Shown: one piece after another, positions 54,588 through 63,594 of the stretch
Position numbering within the stretch: position 1 is the first letter of the stretch
Layout: each line of letters opens with the position of its first letter
Assembly (NCBI RefSeq): GCF_035984415.1
Contig: NZ_CP130720.1
Location: forward strand, 6,696,001-6,760,000
DNA: 64,000 bases
Source of the DNA: Streptomyces sp. NBC_01296
GTDB lineage: Bacteria > Actinomycetota > Actinomycetes > Streptomycetales > Streptomycetaceae
Direction: 5' to 3'
Notes under the pieces: model-generated
Databases searched by the model: none
What the model was told of the DNA's origin: nothing
The model's input: only the letters and a program-made list of their open reading frames with translations
Made by a program: the position numbers and the translations under genes

Positions 54588-55631
54588 ATGATCACGTGCG
54601 GGGAGATGCCCCAGGTCCGTCGGGTGTGCATCCTCGCATGGGGCGGCGCCGCGGTGTCCTGGGAGCTGTCCACCCCCGGGCGGCTCGGGGCGAGCCTGGC
54701 CAGCTGCGCGGCGTTCCTGTTACTGGCCACCGGGTGTGCACTGCACGTCCGGCGCGGGTTGATGGCCGAGCTGCGCCGCTCACAGGAGATCGCCGGCGCG
54801 GCGCAGCGGGCCCTGCTGCGGCCGCTGCCAGGGCGGATCGAGGGCCTGGCGCTGGCTGCGGCGCAGCTGTCGGCGAGCCGGGGCGCCGCGGTGGGCGGCG
54901 ACCTGTACGAGGCCGTGCCGACCGGGTACGGGGTCCGGGTGGTGATCGGGGACGTACGGGGACACGGGCTGCCGGCGCTCGGCGCGGCGGCGGCGGTGCT
55001 CGGCGCCTTTCGGGAGGCGGCGTACGACGAACCCGCGCTGGGCGGGGTGCTGATCCGCATGGAGCGGGCCCTGGCCCGGCACGTCCGGGACGCGGACGGA
55101 CCGTCGGAGGAGTTCGTGACGGTGCTGCTGCTCCAGATCGGGCAGGACGGGTCCGTGCTGGCCCTGAACTGCGGCCACCCGTGGCCGTACCTCCTCCGCG
55201 AGCCGCAGCCGCTTGAACCCTGCGGGGCGGTGTTCGAGGCGCGGGGTCTGGGGCGGAGCCCCGGTTCGGGAAGGGGCGGGGTGGGGAAAGGCTTCGCGCA
55301 GCGGGGCTTGGACGTGCGGACCCTCGACGGGGGTGAGACGTTGCCGCCCCTCGGAGTGGTGCCCGTGCCCGACGGGCTGGTCGGAGACGACTGCGGACAA
55401 CTGTGGCCCGGCGACGTCCTGTTCCTGCACACCGACGGAGCCGAAGACGCCCGCGACCGCGACGGTCGCTTCTTCCCCCTGCGCAGCGTGCTCGCGGAGC
55501 ATCCTGCGGACACGCCCGCGCGGCTGGTCGCGGGCGTGCACGCCGCACTGCTTCGCCACACCGGCGGCCAAGTCGCCGACGACGTCGCCCTGCTGGTGCT
55601 GCGCAGCGACCGCAGCGACCGCAACCCCTGA
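54588..55631 (+). CDS. SpoIIE-type PP2C phosphatase with N-terminal membrane segment (TTA codon)
   Basis: A 347-residue serine phosphatase of the RsbU/SpoIIE class, which dephosphorylates anti-anti-sigma factors. One or two N-terminal hydrophobic segments (about 12-55) are followed by the PPM core: GGDLYEAVP, VIGDVRGHGLPALG, and DDVALLVLR at the end. A Gly/Arg-rich loop (about 225-245) is inserted mid-domain. A leucine TTA codon lies at residue 45 (54720-54722), so translation should need bldA tRNA. ATG 54588 has GGGGAGG upstream; the GTG at 54531 is an alternative. The sigma-factor partner is not in the window. Confidence 0.88.
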   Translation: MITCGEMPQVRRVCILAWGGAAVSWELSTPGRLGASLASCAAFLLLATGCALHVRRGLMAELRRSQEIAGAAQRALLRPLPGRIEGLALAAAQLSASRGAAVGGDLYEAVPTGYGVRVVIGDVRGHGLPALGAAAAVLGAFREAAYDEPALGGVLIRMERALARHVRDADGPSEEFVTVLLLQIGQDGSVLALNCGHPWPYLLREPQPLEPCGAVFEARGLGRSPGSGRGGVGKGFAQRGLDVRTLDGGETLPPLGVVPVPDGLVGDDCGQLWPGDVLFLHTDGAEDARDRDGRFFPLRSVLAEHPADTPARLVAGVHAALLRHTGGQVADDVALLVLRSDRSDRNP

Positions 55632-55973
55632 GCCGGAAGGGACCGCACACCGGGCCCGGTGGGAGGGCCCGGCGCGCGTTCCGCGGCTCCTGCCGGGCCC
55701 GGCGACCAACCGGGCGCCGGCGGAGCCGGAGCGCGCCGCCCGCCTGCCATGGAGTGTCGGGCAGACAGCAGGGCGGGCGGCGCGGTGCGGGTCGTCGCAC
55801 TGTACGAGGGGGAGCCGACGACCCGGGCTGCCTCTTTGGCGAGGCTCTTAAGTGAACCGCTCCCAGGGCTCCTTGCGGCAGGGTGCGTATCGCATTTATG
55901 CGCGTACTAGGTTCGCACCCCGTGTGAACCGCGCACCCACTAGCCTGAGACCGAAGAGCCCTTGGAGGGGCCC
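55632..55973. other. 342-bp region without a gene; repeat and palindrome
   Basis: No frame here looks coding. An imperfect hairpin with arms near 55733-55746 and 55769-55782 (one bulge) may end the phosphatase unit. CGCAT-TT-ATGCG is a 12-bp dyad (55891-55902), and GTGAACCGC appears twice (55852-55860 and 55923-55931). TAGCCT at 55941-55946 is a possible -10 for the gene at 55974. Confidence 0.55.
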
Positions 55974-57314
55974 ATGCAGCCCAATGCCCTGCTCGACGCC
56001 CTCCTCGCCGAGGCGGGGATGTCCCACGCCGGACTCGCAGCACACGTGAACCAGGCAGGCCGGTCCCGCGGACTGGCCCTGCGCTACGAACACACCGCGG
56101 TCACCCGGTGGTTGAGGGGGCAGCGGCCGCGCGGCCAGGTGCCCGACCTGATCTGCGAAGTGCTCGGCGGCCGGCTCCGGCGCCCGGTGTCGCTGGACGA
56201 CGTCGGGTTCGGGGTGCCGGGCCAGCCCGTGTCCGCGCACGGCTCCCCGCTCAGCGGCTTCGTCGACCGGGCCGCCGCCCTGTGGCGTTCCGACGAGCAG
56301 GGCCGGTTCCAGCTGCTCACCGCCGAGGCCGTCACCGGAACGCCCGCCGTGATCCCGGTCTGGGAGTGGGAGAACCCGCCCGAGGACGCCGACGTCTCCC
56401 GCGACGGGCCGAACCGGATCGGGCCGGAGCACATCGAGATCCTGCGGGCCGCCCGCGCGCACTACGAGCTGATGTACCGCCGGGCCGGCGGCGTGGTCAC
56501 CCGGGCCCGGATCGTCCGCTTCCTCGGCAGCGAGACCGCGCCCATGCTGCGCGGGAGCTACCCCGACGGCCTCGGCCGCCAGCTGCACCGGGCCACCGGG
56601 TCCCTGGTGGCGGTGGCCGGGATCTGCGCGTACGACTCGGACGCCCACGGGCTCGCCCAGCGGTACTTCCACCAGGCGCTGCGGCTCGCGAAGGCGAGCG
56701 GGGACCGGGGGCTCGGCGCCTACGTCATCGCGCTGATCGTCAACCAGTCGCTGCACCTGCGGGAGTACCGCCAGGCCGTCGCCTTCGCCGAGGCCGCGCT
56801 GCGGGCCGCAGGCCGGCACACCACCCCGGCCTTGACCGCCGACCTGTACGCCATGCAGGCCAAGGCGTACGCCCAACTCGGCGACACCGCCGCCGCATTG
56901 GGCTGCATCCGGCAGGCCGAGGCGGCCGCCGAGCGGATCCGGCCCGGTACGGAGCCCGACGAGACCGGGTACGTACAGCCCGGGCTGGTCAACGTACAGG
57001 TGGCCGAGGCGCTGCTCAGCCTCGGCGATCTCGATGCCGCCCACGAGCAGGCGACCGCGGCCGTCGGGACGCCCGCGCACGACCGGGGGCGGGTCCACCG
57101 GCTGGCGATGCTGTGCGAGATCCAGCTGCGCCAGGGCGAGGCGGACCGGGCGGTGGCGGCCGCCGCCGAGATGGCGGAGCGGGCCAAGGGGATGGAGTCG
57201 CTCCGGCTGCGGGACCGGCTGCGGGCGGTCCGCGAACAGCTGCTGACCAGCGGATGTTCCGGCGCGGAGGAGACCGCGCAGCTCATCGACGGGGCGCTGC
57301 GCGTTCCCCTGTGA
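55974..57314 (+). CDS. NsdA/NsdB-like TPR transcriptional regulator
   Basis: A 446-residue protein. The N-terminal HTH-like region (PNALLDALLAEAGMSHAGLAAHVNQAGRSRG, then HTAVTRWLRGQRPRG) matches the NsdA/NsdB pattern of Streptomyces, where such proteins repress development and antibiotic genes. From about residue 200 to the end, repeated Ala-rich helical pairs resemble TPRs (HQALRLAKASGDRGLG, LADLYAMQAKAYAQLGD, EALLSLGDLDAAHEQA). ATG 55974 follows TTGGAGGGG. The downstream Nudix gene may be in the same unit. Confidence 0.85.
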   Translation: MQPNALLDALLAEAGMSHAGLAAHVNQAGRSRGLALRYEHTAVTRWLRGQRPRGQVPDLICEVLGGRLRRPVSLDDVGFGVPGQPVSAHGSPLSGFVDRAAALWRSDEQGRFQLLTAEAVTGTPAVIPVWEWENPPEDADVSRDGPNRIGPEHIEILRAARAHYELMYRRAGGVVTRARIVRFLGSETAPMLRGSYPDGLGRQLHRATGSLVAVAGICAYDSDAHGLAQRYFHQALRLAKASGDRGLGAYVIALIVNQSLHLREYRQAVAFAEAALRAAGRHTTPALTADLYAMQAKAYAQLGDTAAALGCIRQAEAAAERIRPGTEPDETGYVQPGLVNVQVAEALLSLGDLDAAHEQATAAVGTPAHDRGRVHRLAMLCEIQLRQGEADRAVAAAAEMAERAKGMESLRLRDRLRAVREQLLTSGCSGAEETAQLIDGALRVPL

Positions 57315-57367
57315 CGGCGCGAACTGCTGCCATGTTGCCACCTACTCGAACGGAAGGTGGCACAACC

Positions 57368-57898
57368 GTGCAGTGGACGAACCTGAGTGAGCAGACCGTG
57401 TACACGAACCGCTGGTTCGACGTGAACCTCGCCGATGTGGAACTTCCCGACGGCCGGCACCTGGACCACTTCGTGATCCGGCTGCGGCCGGTCGCCGTCG
57501 CCACGGCCGTCAACGAGGCCAACGAGGTGCTGCTGCTGTGGCGGCACCGGTTCATCACCGACAGCTGGGGCTGGGAACTGCCCGCGGGCGTGGTCGAGGA
57601 CGGCGAGGACATCGCGGCCGCCGCGGCCCGGGAGATGGAGGAGGAGTCGGGCTGGCGGCCGGGGCCCCTCCACCACCTGATGACCGTCGAGCCGGCCAAC
57701 GGGCTGACCGACGCCCGCCACCACCTCTACTGGGCGGACGGCGCGACGTACATCGGGCACCCCGAGGACGATTTCGAGTCCTCGCGCCGCGAGTGGGTGC
57801 CGCTCAAGCTGGTGCCGGACATGATCGCGCGCGGCGAGATCCCGGCCGCCAACATGGCGGCCGGGCTGCTGCTCCTGCACCATCTGCGGCTCGGCTAG
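57368..57898 (+). CDS. Nudix hydrolase
   Basis: A 176-residue Nudix protein. The box GVVEDGEDIAAAAAREMEEESGW fits G-x5-E-x7-R-E-x2-E-E-x-G. The surrounding fold (WGWELPAGVVED) resembles ADP-ribose/NDP-sugar pyrophosphatases, but the substrate is unproven. GTG 57368 has GGAAGGTGG upstream. It ends 31 nt from the convergent dehydrogenase gene. Confidence 0.92.
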   Translation: MQWTNLSEQTVYTNRWFDVNLADVELPDGRHLDHFVIRLRPVAVATAVNEANEVLLLWRHRFITDSWGWELPAGVVEDGEDIAAAAAREMEEESGWRPGPLHHLMTVEPANGLTDARHHLYWADGATYIGHPEDDFESSRREWVPLKLVPDMIARGEIPAANMAAGLLLLHHLRLG

Positions 57899-57929
57899 GT
57901 CGGGGGCCGCGGGTCGCAGGCCGCGGGGG

Positions 57930-58802
57930 TCAGCCGTACGGGTAGAAGCCCGAGCCCGTCTTGCGGCCGAGGCGGCCGGCGTCGACCATCCGCTGGAGCA
58001 GCGGGGGAGCGGCGTACAGCGGCTCCTTGTACTCCGCGTACATCGAGTCGGCGATCGAGGCGATCGTGTCCAGGCCGATCAGGTCGGAGAGCTTGAGCGG
58101 GCCCATCGGGTGGGCGCAGCCCAGCTCCATGCCGTTGTCGATGTCCTCGCGGCTCGCGATGCCGGACTCGAACATCCGGATGGCCGACAGCAGGTACGGG
58201 ACCAGGAGCGCGTTGACGACGAAGCCGGACCGGTCCTGGGCGCGGATCGCGTGCTTGCCCAGGACCTTCCCCACCAGGGCCTCGGCCCGCTTGATGGTCT
58301 CCTCGCTCGTGGTCAGCGCCGGGATCAGCTCGACGAGCTGCTGCACCGGGGCCGGGTTGAAGAAGTGGATGCCGATGACCCGGTCCGGCCGGGAGGTCGT
58401 GACGGCCAGCTTGACCAGCGGGATCGAGGAGGTGTTGGAGGCGAGGATCGCGTCCGGGTTGGTGATCACCTGGTCGAGGACCTGGAAGATCTCCGTCTTG
58501 ACCTGCTCGTTCTCGACGACGGCCTCGATGACGAGGTCGCGGTCGGCGAACTCGCCGAGATCGGTGGTGAAGGTGAGGCGGGCCAGGGTGGCGTCCCGCT
58601 CCTCCTCGCTGATCTTGCCGCGTTCGGCGGCCTTGGTCAGGGAGTTGTGCAGCCGGGTGCGCCCGATCTCCAGGGCCTCGCCGGTGGTCTCGGCGACCTT
58701 CACCTCGAGGCCGCTGCGCGCGCACACCTCGGCGATGCCCGCGCCCATCTGGCCACAGCCCACTACGCCGACTCGAGTGATGTCGGAAGGGAGGTCAGTC
58801 AC
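57930..58802 (-). CDS. 3-hydroxyacyl-CoA (3-hydroxybutyryl-CoA) dehydrogenase
   Basis: A 290-residue NAD(P)-dependent dehydrogenase that interconverts 3-hydroxyacyl-CoA and 3-oxoacyl-CoA. N-terminal Rossmann GVVGCGQMGAGIAEV, catalytic HFFNPAPVQQLVE (His-Glu pair with N) and the C-terminal dimer domain SGFVVNALLVPYL are intact. GTG 58802 (VTDLPSDITRVG) with AAAGG is preferred over ATG 58823, giving a length typical of the family. The pathway could be acetoacetyl-CoA/PHB turnover or fatty-acid degradation. Confidence 0.92.
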   Translation of the reverse strand: MTDLPSDITRVGVVGCGQMGAGIAEVCARSGLEVKVAETTGEALEIGRTRLHNSLTKAAERGKISEEERDATLARLTFTTDLGEFADRDLVIEAVVENEQVKTEIFQVLDQVITNPDAILASNTSSIPLVKLAVTTSRPDRVIGIHFFNPAPVQQLVELIPALTTSEETIKRAEALVGKVLGKHAIRAQDRSGFVVNALLVPYLLSAIRMFESGIASREDIDNGMELGCAHPMGPLKLSDLIGLDTIASIADSMYAEYKEPLYAAPPLLQRMVDAGRLGRKTGSGFYPYG

Positions 58803-58976
58803 TTCGTGCCTTTCGCTGCTCATCCGTCGGCGGGTCCCCCGTGCTTCGCAGTGGTAACTGCTTCCGGCGCCCGCCACGCCCCACGACGTTACCCCCGACC
58901 TTGACCGTGCCGGGGCGCCGGGGCGGGCATGCTGTCAGACGCAGGGCAATGTCACGCAACGGAACGGAGTCGTCAC

Positions 58977-60233
58977 ATGGCGTACATCGGACGGCGGGGG
59001 CTGCTGGCGGGGGCCGCCGGGCTGCTGGCCGCGGCGGGTGCGACGGGCGGGGCGGGCCCGGCGCACGCGGCCCGGGCGGCGCGGGGGCGCGGCGGGCGGA
59101 GGGGGGCGGCCGCCGAGTTCCGCGCGATGTGGATCGCCTCTGTGGAGAACGTCGACTGGCCCTCCGAGAGCGGGCTGGACGCCGAGGAGCAGAAGGACGA
59201 GCTGACCGGCCTCCTCGACACCGCCGTCGCCCGCCGCCTGAACGCGGTGATCCTCCAGGTCCGCCCGGCCGCCGACGCCATGTGGCCCGCCGCCCGGGAG
59301 CCCTGGTCGCAGTGGCTGACCGGGGAGCAGGGCGAGGACCCCGGCTGGGACCCGCTCGGTACCGCGGTCGCCGAAGCCCATGCCCGGGGGCTGGAACTGC
59401 ACGCCTGGTTCAACCCGTACCGGGTGGCCAACCACACCGACCCCGACCGCCTGGCCGAGGACCATCCGGCCCGGCGCAACCCCGGCTGGACGGTCCCGTA
59501 CAACGGGAAGCTGTACTACAACCCCGGCCTGCCGGAGGTGCGCGCCTTCGTGCAGGAGGCCATGCTCGACGCCGTCTCGCGCTACGCGGTGGACGGGGTG
59601 CACTGGGACGACTACTTCTACCCGTACCCCGCCGAGGGGCAGTACTTCGACGACGACGACGCGTACGCGCGCCACGGCGGCGCCTTCGCCACCCGCGCGG
59701 ACTGGCGCCGCGACAACACGGACACGCTGGTCCGCGAGATGTCCGCGCGACTGCGGTCGATCCGCCCGGCGGCGCGCTTCGGCGTCAGCCCCTTCGCGGT
59801 CTGGCGCAACCGCGACCGGGACCCGCTGGGTTCGCCCACGCAGGCCGGCGTCGAAACGTACGACGACCTGTACGCGGACACCCGCAAGTGGGTCCGGGAG
59901 GGCTGGATCGACTACATCGTGCCGCAGGCGTACTGGCAGATCGGCCACCCGACCGCCGACTACGCGAAGATCGTGCCCTGGTGGGCGGACACCGTCGCCG
60001 GCACCGACGTGGCGCTGTACGTGGGCGAGGCGCTGTACCGCTGCGACCGCAACAGCTCCACCGCCGCGTGGCGCGATCCGGCGGAGCTGTCGAAGCATCT
60101 GACGTTCGCCCGTGGATACCCCGAGGTCCGCGGCCACGTCTACTTCTCGGCGAAGCAGGTGGTCGCGGACCCCAATGGAGCGATGGCCAAGGTCGTTGCC
60201 GACCATTACCCGACGGCCGTGCCGCCGCGCTGA
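58977..60233 (+). CDS. Secreted GHL10-family (DUF187) glycosidase-like protein
   Basis: A 418-residue exported protein of the GHL10/YngK-like family. The N-terminus GRRGLLAGAAGLLAAAGATGGAGPAHA has a twin-arginine-like pattern and an AHA cleavage site. The TIM-barrel-type body shows FRAMWIASVENVDWPS, AWFNPYR, VDGVHWDDYFYPYP and YIVPQAYWQI, typical of the family. Activity (glycosidase or structural) is not established. ATG 58977 is preferred over the TTG/GTG upstream; the TatAC genes in this window could export it. Confidence 0.9.
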   Translation: MAYIGRRGLLAGAAGLLAAAGATGGAGPAHAARAARGRGGRRGAAAEFRAMWIASVENVDWPSESGLDAEEQKDELTGLLDTAVARRLNAVILQVRPAADAMWPAAREPWSQWLTGEQGEDPGWDPLGTAVAEAHARGLELHAWFNPYRVANHTDPDRLAEDHPARRNPGWTVPYNGKLYYNPGLPEVRAFVQEAMLDAVSRYAVDGVHWDDYFYPYPAEGQYFDDDDAYARHGGAFATRADWRRDNTDTLVREMSARLRSIRPAARFGVSPFAVWRNRDRDPLGSPTQAGVETYDDLYADTRKWVREGWIDYIVPQAYWQIGHPTADYAKIVPWWADTVAGTDVALYVGEALYRCDRNSSTAAWRDPAELSKHLTFARGYPEVRGHVYFSAKQVVADPNGAMAKVVADHYPTAVPPR

Positions 60234-60263
60234 GGCTGCGTCGGCCGTGTCAGCCGCGTCGAA

Positions 60264-60461
60264 TCAGTGCGTGGGCTCCGTCGGGTGCTTCACGACGCAG
60301 TCGGGGCCCGGGGACATGACTGCCTCGTGACCGTCCTGGAAACGGACCCGGTAGGGAGGGGTGCCGTTCTCGCCGAGTACCTGAGTGATTTCACCGACCT
60401 TGTCGTGCTGCCCCACGATCCTGCCGTGCTGCACCAACTGGTCGCCCTCGGTCGCGCGCAT
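60264..60461 (-). CDS. DUF1918 small protein
   Basis: A 65-residue protein with the DUF1918 pattern (GDQLVQHGRIVGQHDKVGEITQVLGENGTPPYRVRFQDGHEAVMSPGPDCVV), an SH3-like barrel found in actinobacteria. Function unknown. It lies after the GHL10 gene on the opposite strand and 61 nt from the EamA gene. Confidence 0.92.
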   Translation of the reverse strand: MRATEGDQLVQHGRIVGQHDKVGEITQVLGENGTPPYRVRFQDGHEAVMSPGPDCVVKHPTEPTH

Positions 60462-60522
60462 TGCTGACCTCCTCGGAGGCGGTCTGGATCCGGTGACAGC
60501 AGTTTACGGCGGAATGTGCGGT

Positions 60523-61470
<948 letters not shown>

Positions 61471-61478
61471 GGGGAGAG

Positions 61479-61498
61479 TAGCGCTATTCTTTGCTGTC
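61479..61498. promoter_or_regulatory. Divergent promoter region, EamA / MocR regulator
   Basis: TAGCGCTA (61479-61486) is a perfect 8-bp palindrome. TATTCT at 61485-61490 is a possible -10 eight nt before ATG 61499, giving a near-leaderless regulator message. The palindrome overlaps the EamA promoter side and is a candidate site. Confidence 0.45.
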
Positions 61499-62944
61499 AT
61501 GTACGAGCGTAGCAGTGTGGCCGAACTGGCAGAATCCCTGCGATCGGAACTCAACCGCTACTCGGTGGGTGGAAAGCTCCCCTCGAGTCGAGCCCTGGTG
61601 GAGCGCTTCCGGGTCAGCCCCGTCACCGTCTCCCGCGCCCTCGCGCAGCTGGCCGCCGAGGGGCTGGTCGTCACCCGGCCCGGCGCCGGGGTGTTCCGCG
61701 CCCGGCCCCGGACGGCGGAGCCCGCGCCCGGGGACACCTCCTGGCAGGAGGTCGCCCTCAGCGCGGAGGGCGACGGCGAGATCGTGCCGCGCTCGGTGGA
61801 CGCCTCCGGGGTGCTGGCCTGTCTGGCCGCACCGCCGTCCGGCGTGATCGGGCTCAACAGCGGCTACCTGCACCCCTCCATCCAGCCCGAGCGGGCCATG
61901 GCCGCCGCGCTCGCCCGCGCCGGGCGGCGCCCCGGGGCCTGGGAGCGGCCGCCCATGGAGGGGCTGCCCGAGCTGCGCGACTGGTTCGCCCGGGAGATCG
62001 GCGGAGCCGTCGCGGCTGCCGACGTACTGGTCACCGCGGCCGGGCAGAGTGCGCTGACCACCGCCCTGCGGGCGCTGGCGCCGCCCGGGGCGCCCGTCCT
62101 GGTGGAATCCCCGACCTACCCCGGGCTGCTGGCCATCGCCCGCGCCTCCGGATGCCGGCCGGTGCCCGTCCCGGTGGACGGCGAGGGGGTCCGGCCGGAG
62201 CTGCTGGCCGCCGCCTTCGAAGCGACCGGGGCGCGGGTGTTCGTCTGCCAGCCGCTGTTCCAGAACCCGACCGGTGCGGTGCTGGCCCCCGCGCGGCGGG
62301 CCGAGGTGCTGCGGATCGCCCGGGCCGCCGGGGCCTTCGTCGTGGAGGACGACTACGCCCGGGCCCTCGGCCACGACGACGCCGGTCCGCTGCCCCCGAC
62401 GCTGGCCGCCGAGGACCACGACGGGGTGGTCGTGCACGTCCGTTCCCTGACCAAGGCCACCTCGCCCAGCCTGCGGGTGGGCGCGCTCGCCGCCCGCGGT
62501 CCGGTGCTGGACCGGCTGCGGGCCATCCAGATCGTGGACAGCTTCTTCGTGTCCCGGCCGCTGCAGGAGGCCGCCCTGGAGCTGGTCGGCGCGCCCGCCT
62601 GGCCCCGCCACCTGCGGGCCGTCGCCGCCGAGCTGCGCCACCGGCGGGACGTCCTCGCGGGCGCGCTGCGCCGGGAGCTGCCGGGACTCACCCTGTCCCA
62701 TCTGCCCAAGGGCGGATACCAGTTGTGGGCGAGGATGGCCGAGGGCGGCGACGACACGGCCTTCGCGGCGGCGGCCCTGCGCGCCGGGGTCGCGGTCGCC
62801 GCGGGCCGCCCGTACTTCTGTGCCGAGCCGCCCGGTCCGTACGTACGGCTCAGCTTCGCCGGGGTGTCCGGCGCGGGCGAGCTGAACGAGGCCGTCCGCC
62901 GGCTGCGCAGCGGGGCCGGCAACGCCATCGGTCCAGGCGCTTGA
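61499..62944 (+). CDS. MocR/PdxR-type regulator with aminotransferase domain
   Basis: A 481-residue GntR-family MocR protein: winged HTH (KLPSSRALVERFRVSPVTVSRALAQLAAEGL, about 22-57), then a fold-type I aminotransferase-like domain with the PLP lysine in VRSLTKATSPSLRVG. It would bind PLP or a PLP-linked amine and control the divergent EamA gene. ATG 61499 is the likely start; the frame extends upstream only as antisense to EamA. Confidence 0.92.
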   Translation: MYERSSVAELAESLRSELNRYSVGGKLPSSRALVERFRVSPVTVSRALAQLAAEGLVVTRPGAGVFRARPRTAEPAPGDTSWQEVALSAEGDGEIVPRSVDASGVLACLAAPPSGVIGLNSGYLHPSIQPERAMAAALARAGRRPGAWERPPMEGLPELRDWFAREIGGAVAAADVLVTAAGQSALTTALRALAPPGAPVLVESPTYPGLLAIARASGCRPVPVPVDGEGVRPELLAAAFEATGARVFVCQPLFQNPTGAVLAPARRAEVLRIARAAGAFVVEDDYARALGHDDAGPLPPTLAAEDHDGVVVHVRSLTKATSPSLRVGALAARGPVLDRLRAIQIVDSFFVSRPLQEAALELVGAPAWPRHLRAVAAELRHRRDVLAGALRRELPGLTLSHLPKGGYQLWARMAEGGDDTAFAAAALRAGVAVAAGRPYFCAEPPGPYVRLSFAGVSGAGELNEAVRRLRSGAGNAIGPGA

Positions 62945-62975
62945 CCCCGTGCGGCATGCGGCTCACCATCGCGGA

Positions 62976-63551
62976 ATGAATGTTCGGGTCTCGCTCGTCG
63001 CCGCAGCCCGTGGTTCCTCGCTGCTTGCCGAGCGCTTCGACGACGACCGCCCGCTGGACGGGGCGGGCTGGCACGCGGTCGAATCCGCAGCGCGCGGGCT
63101 GGTCCCCCTGGGCGCCGCCGAGCTGCGCTACTGCTCGCCCAGCCCGCGCAGCCGGGCCACCGGGCAGGCCCTCGGATACGCGCCGCTCGCCCAGCCGGCG
63201 CTGCGCGACTGCGACATGGGCCGCTGGCGCGGGCTGACCCTGGCCGAGGTGGCGCAGCGCGAGCCCGGAGCGGTGGACCTCTGGCTCACCGACCCCCTCG
63301 CCGCCCCGCACGGCGGCGAGTCCCTGCTCGCCTTCATCTCCCGCATCGGCAGCTGGCTGGACACCCGCCCCGCCGACGACGGAGGTGCGATCGTGGCCGT
63401 GGCGGAGCCCGCGGTGGTCCGGGCGGCCCTGGTGTACGCACTGAGGGCGGCCCCGCTGACCTACTGGAACGTGGACGTCCGGCCGCTCTCGACGATCACC
63501 CTGACGGGCCGCTCGGGCCACTGGCACCTCTCGCTCCAGGCACCCGGCTGA
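62976..63551 (+). CDS. Histidine-phosphatase-fold protein lacking catalytic His
   Basis: A 191-residue protein with the phosphoglycerate-mutase-like order of motifs: CSPSPRSRATGQAL, DCDMGRWRGLTL, GGESLLAFISRIGSWLD. The RHG catalytic motif is missing: the N-terminus reads VAAARGSS, and the second His (normally vHGg) is replaced by VAVAEPAVVRA. It is probably a pseudoenzyme or binding protein. ATG 62976 starts at MNVRVSLV; the frame is open to 62949. Confidence 0.85.
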   Translation: MNVRVSLVAAARGSSLLAERFDDDRPLDGAGWHAVESAARGLVPLGAAELRYCSPSPRSRATGQALGYAPLAQPALRDCDMGRWRGLTLAEVAQREPGAVDLWLTDPLAAPHGGESLLAFISRIGSWLDTRPADDGGAIVAVAEPAVVRAALVYALRAAPLTYWNVDVRPLSTITLTGRSGHWHLSLQAPG

Positions 63552-63582
63552 AAAGCCGGAGCCCCACCGGCACGACACCCCC

Positions 63583-63594
63583 TAACCTGCGGCC
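63583..63594 (+). promoter_or_regulatory. -10 box for a leaderless gene at 63595
   Basis: TAACCT at 63583-63588 stands six nt before ATG 63595 and no ribosome site is visible. The gap to the previous gene is 43 nt. Confidence 0.5.

Noticed and set aside
57898..57935. GC-rich repeat between the Nudix and dehydrogenase genes as a terminator
   Set aside because: GGCCGCGGG occurs twice as a direct repeat, not a stable stem, and no T-tract follows.
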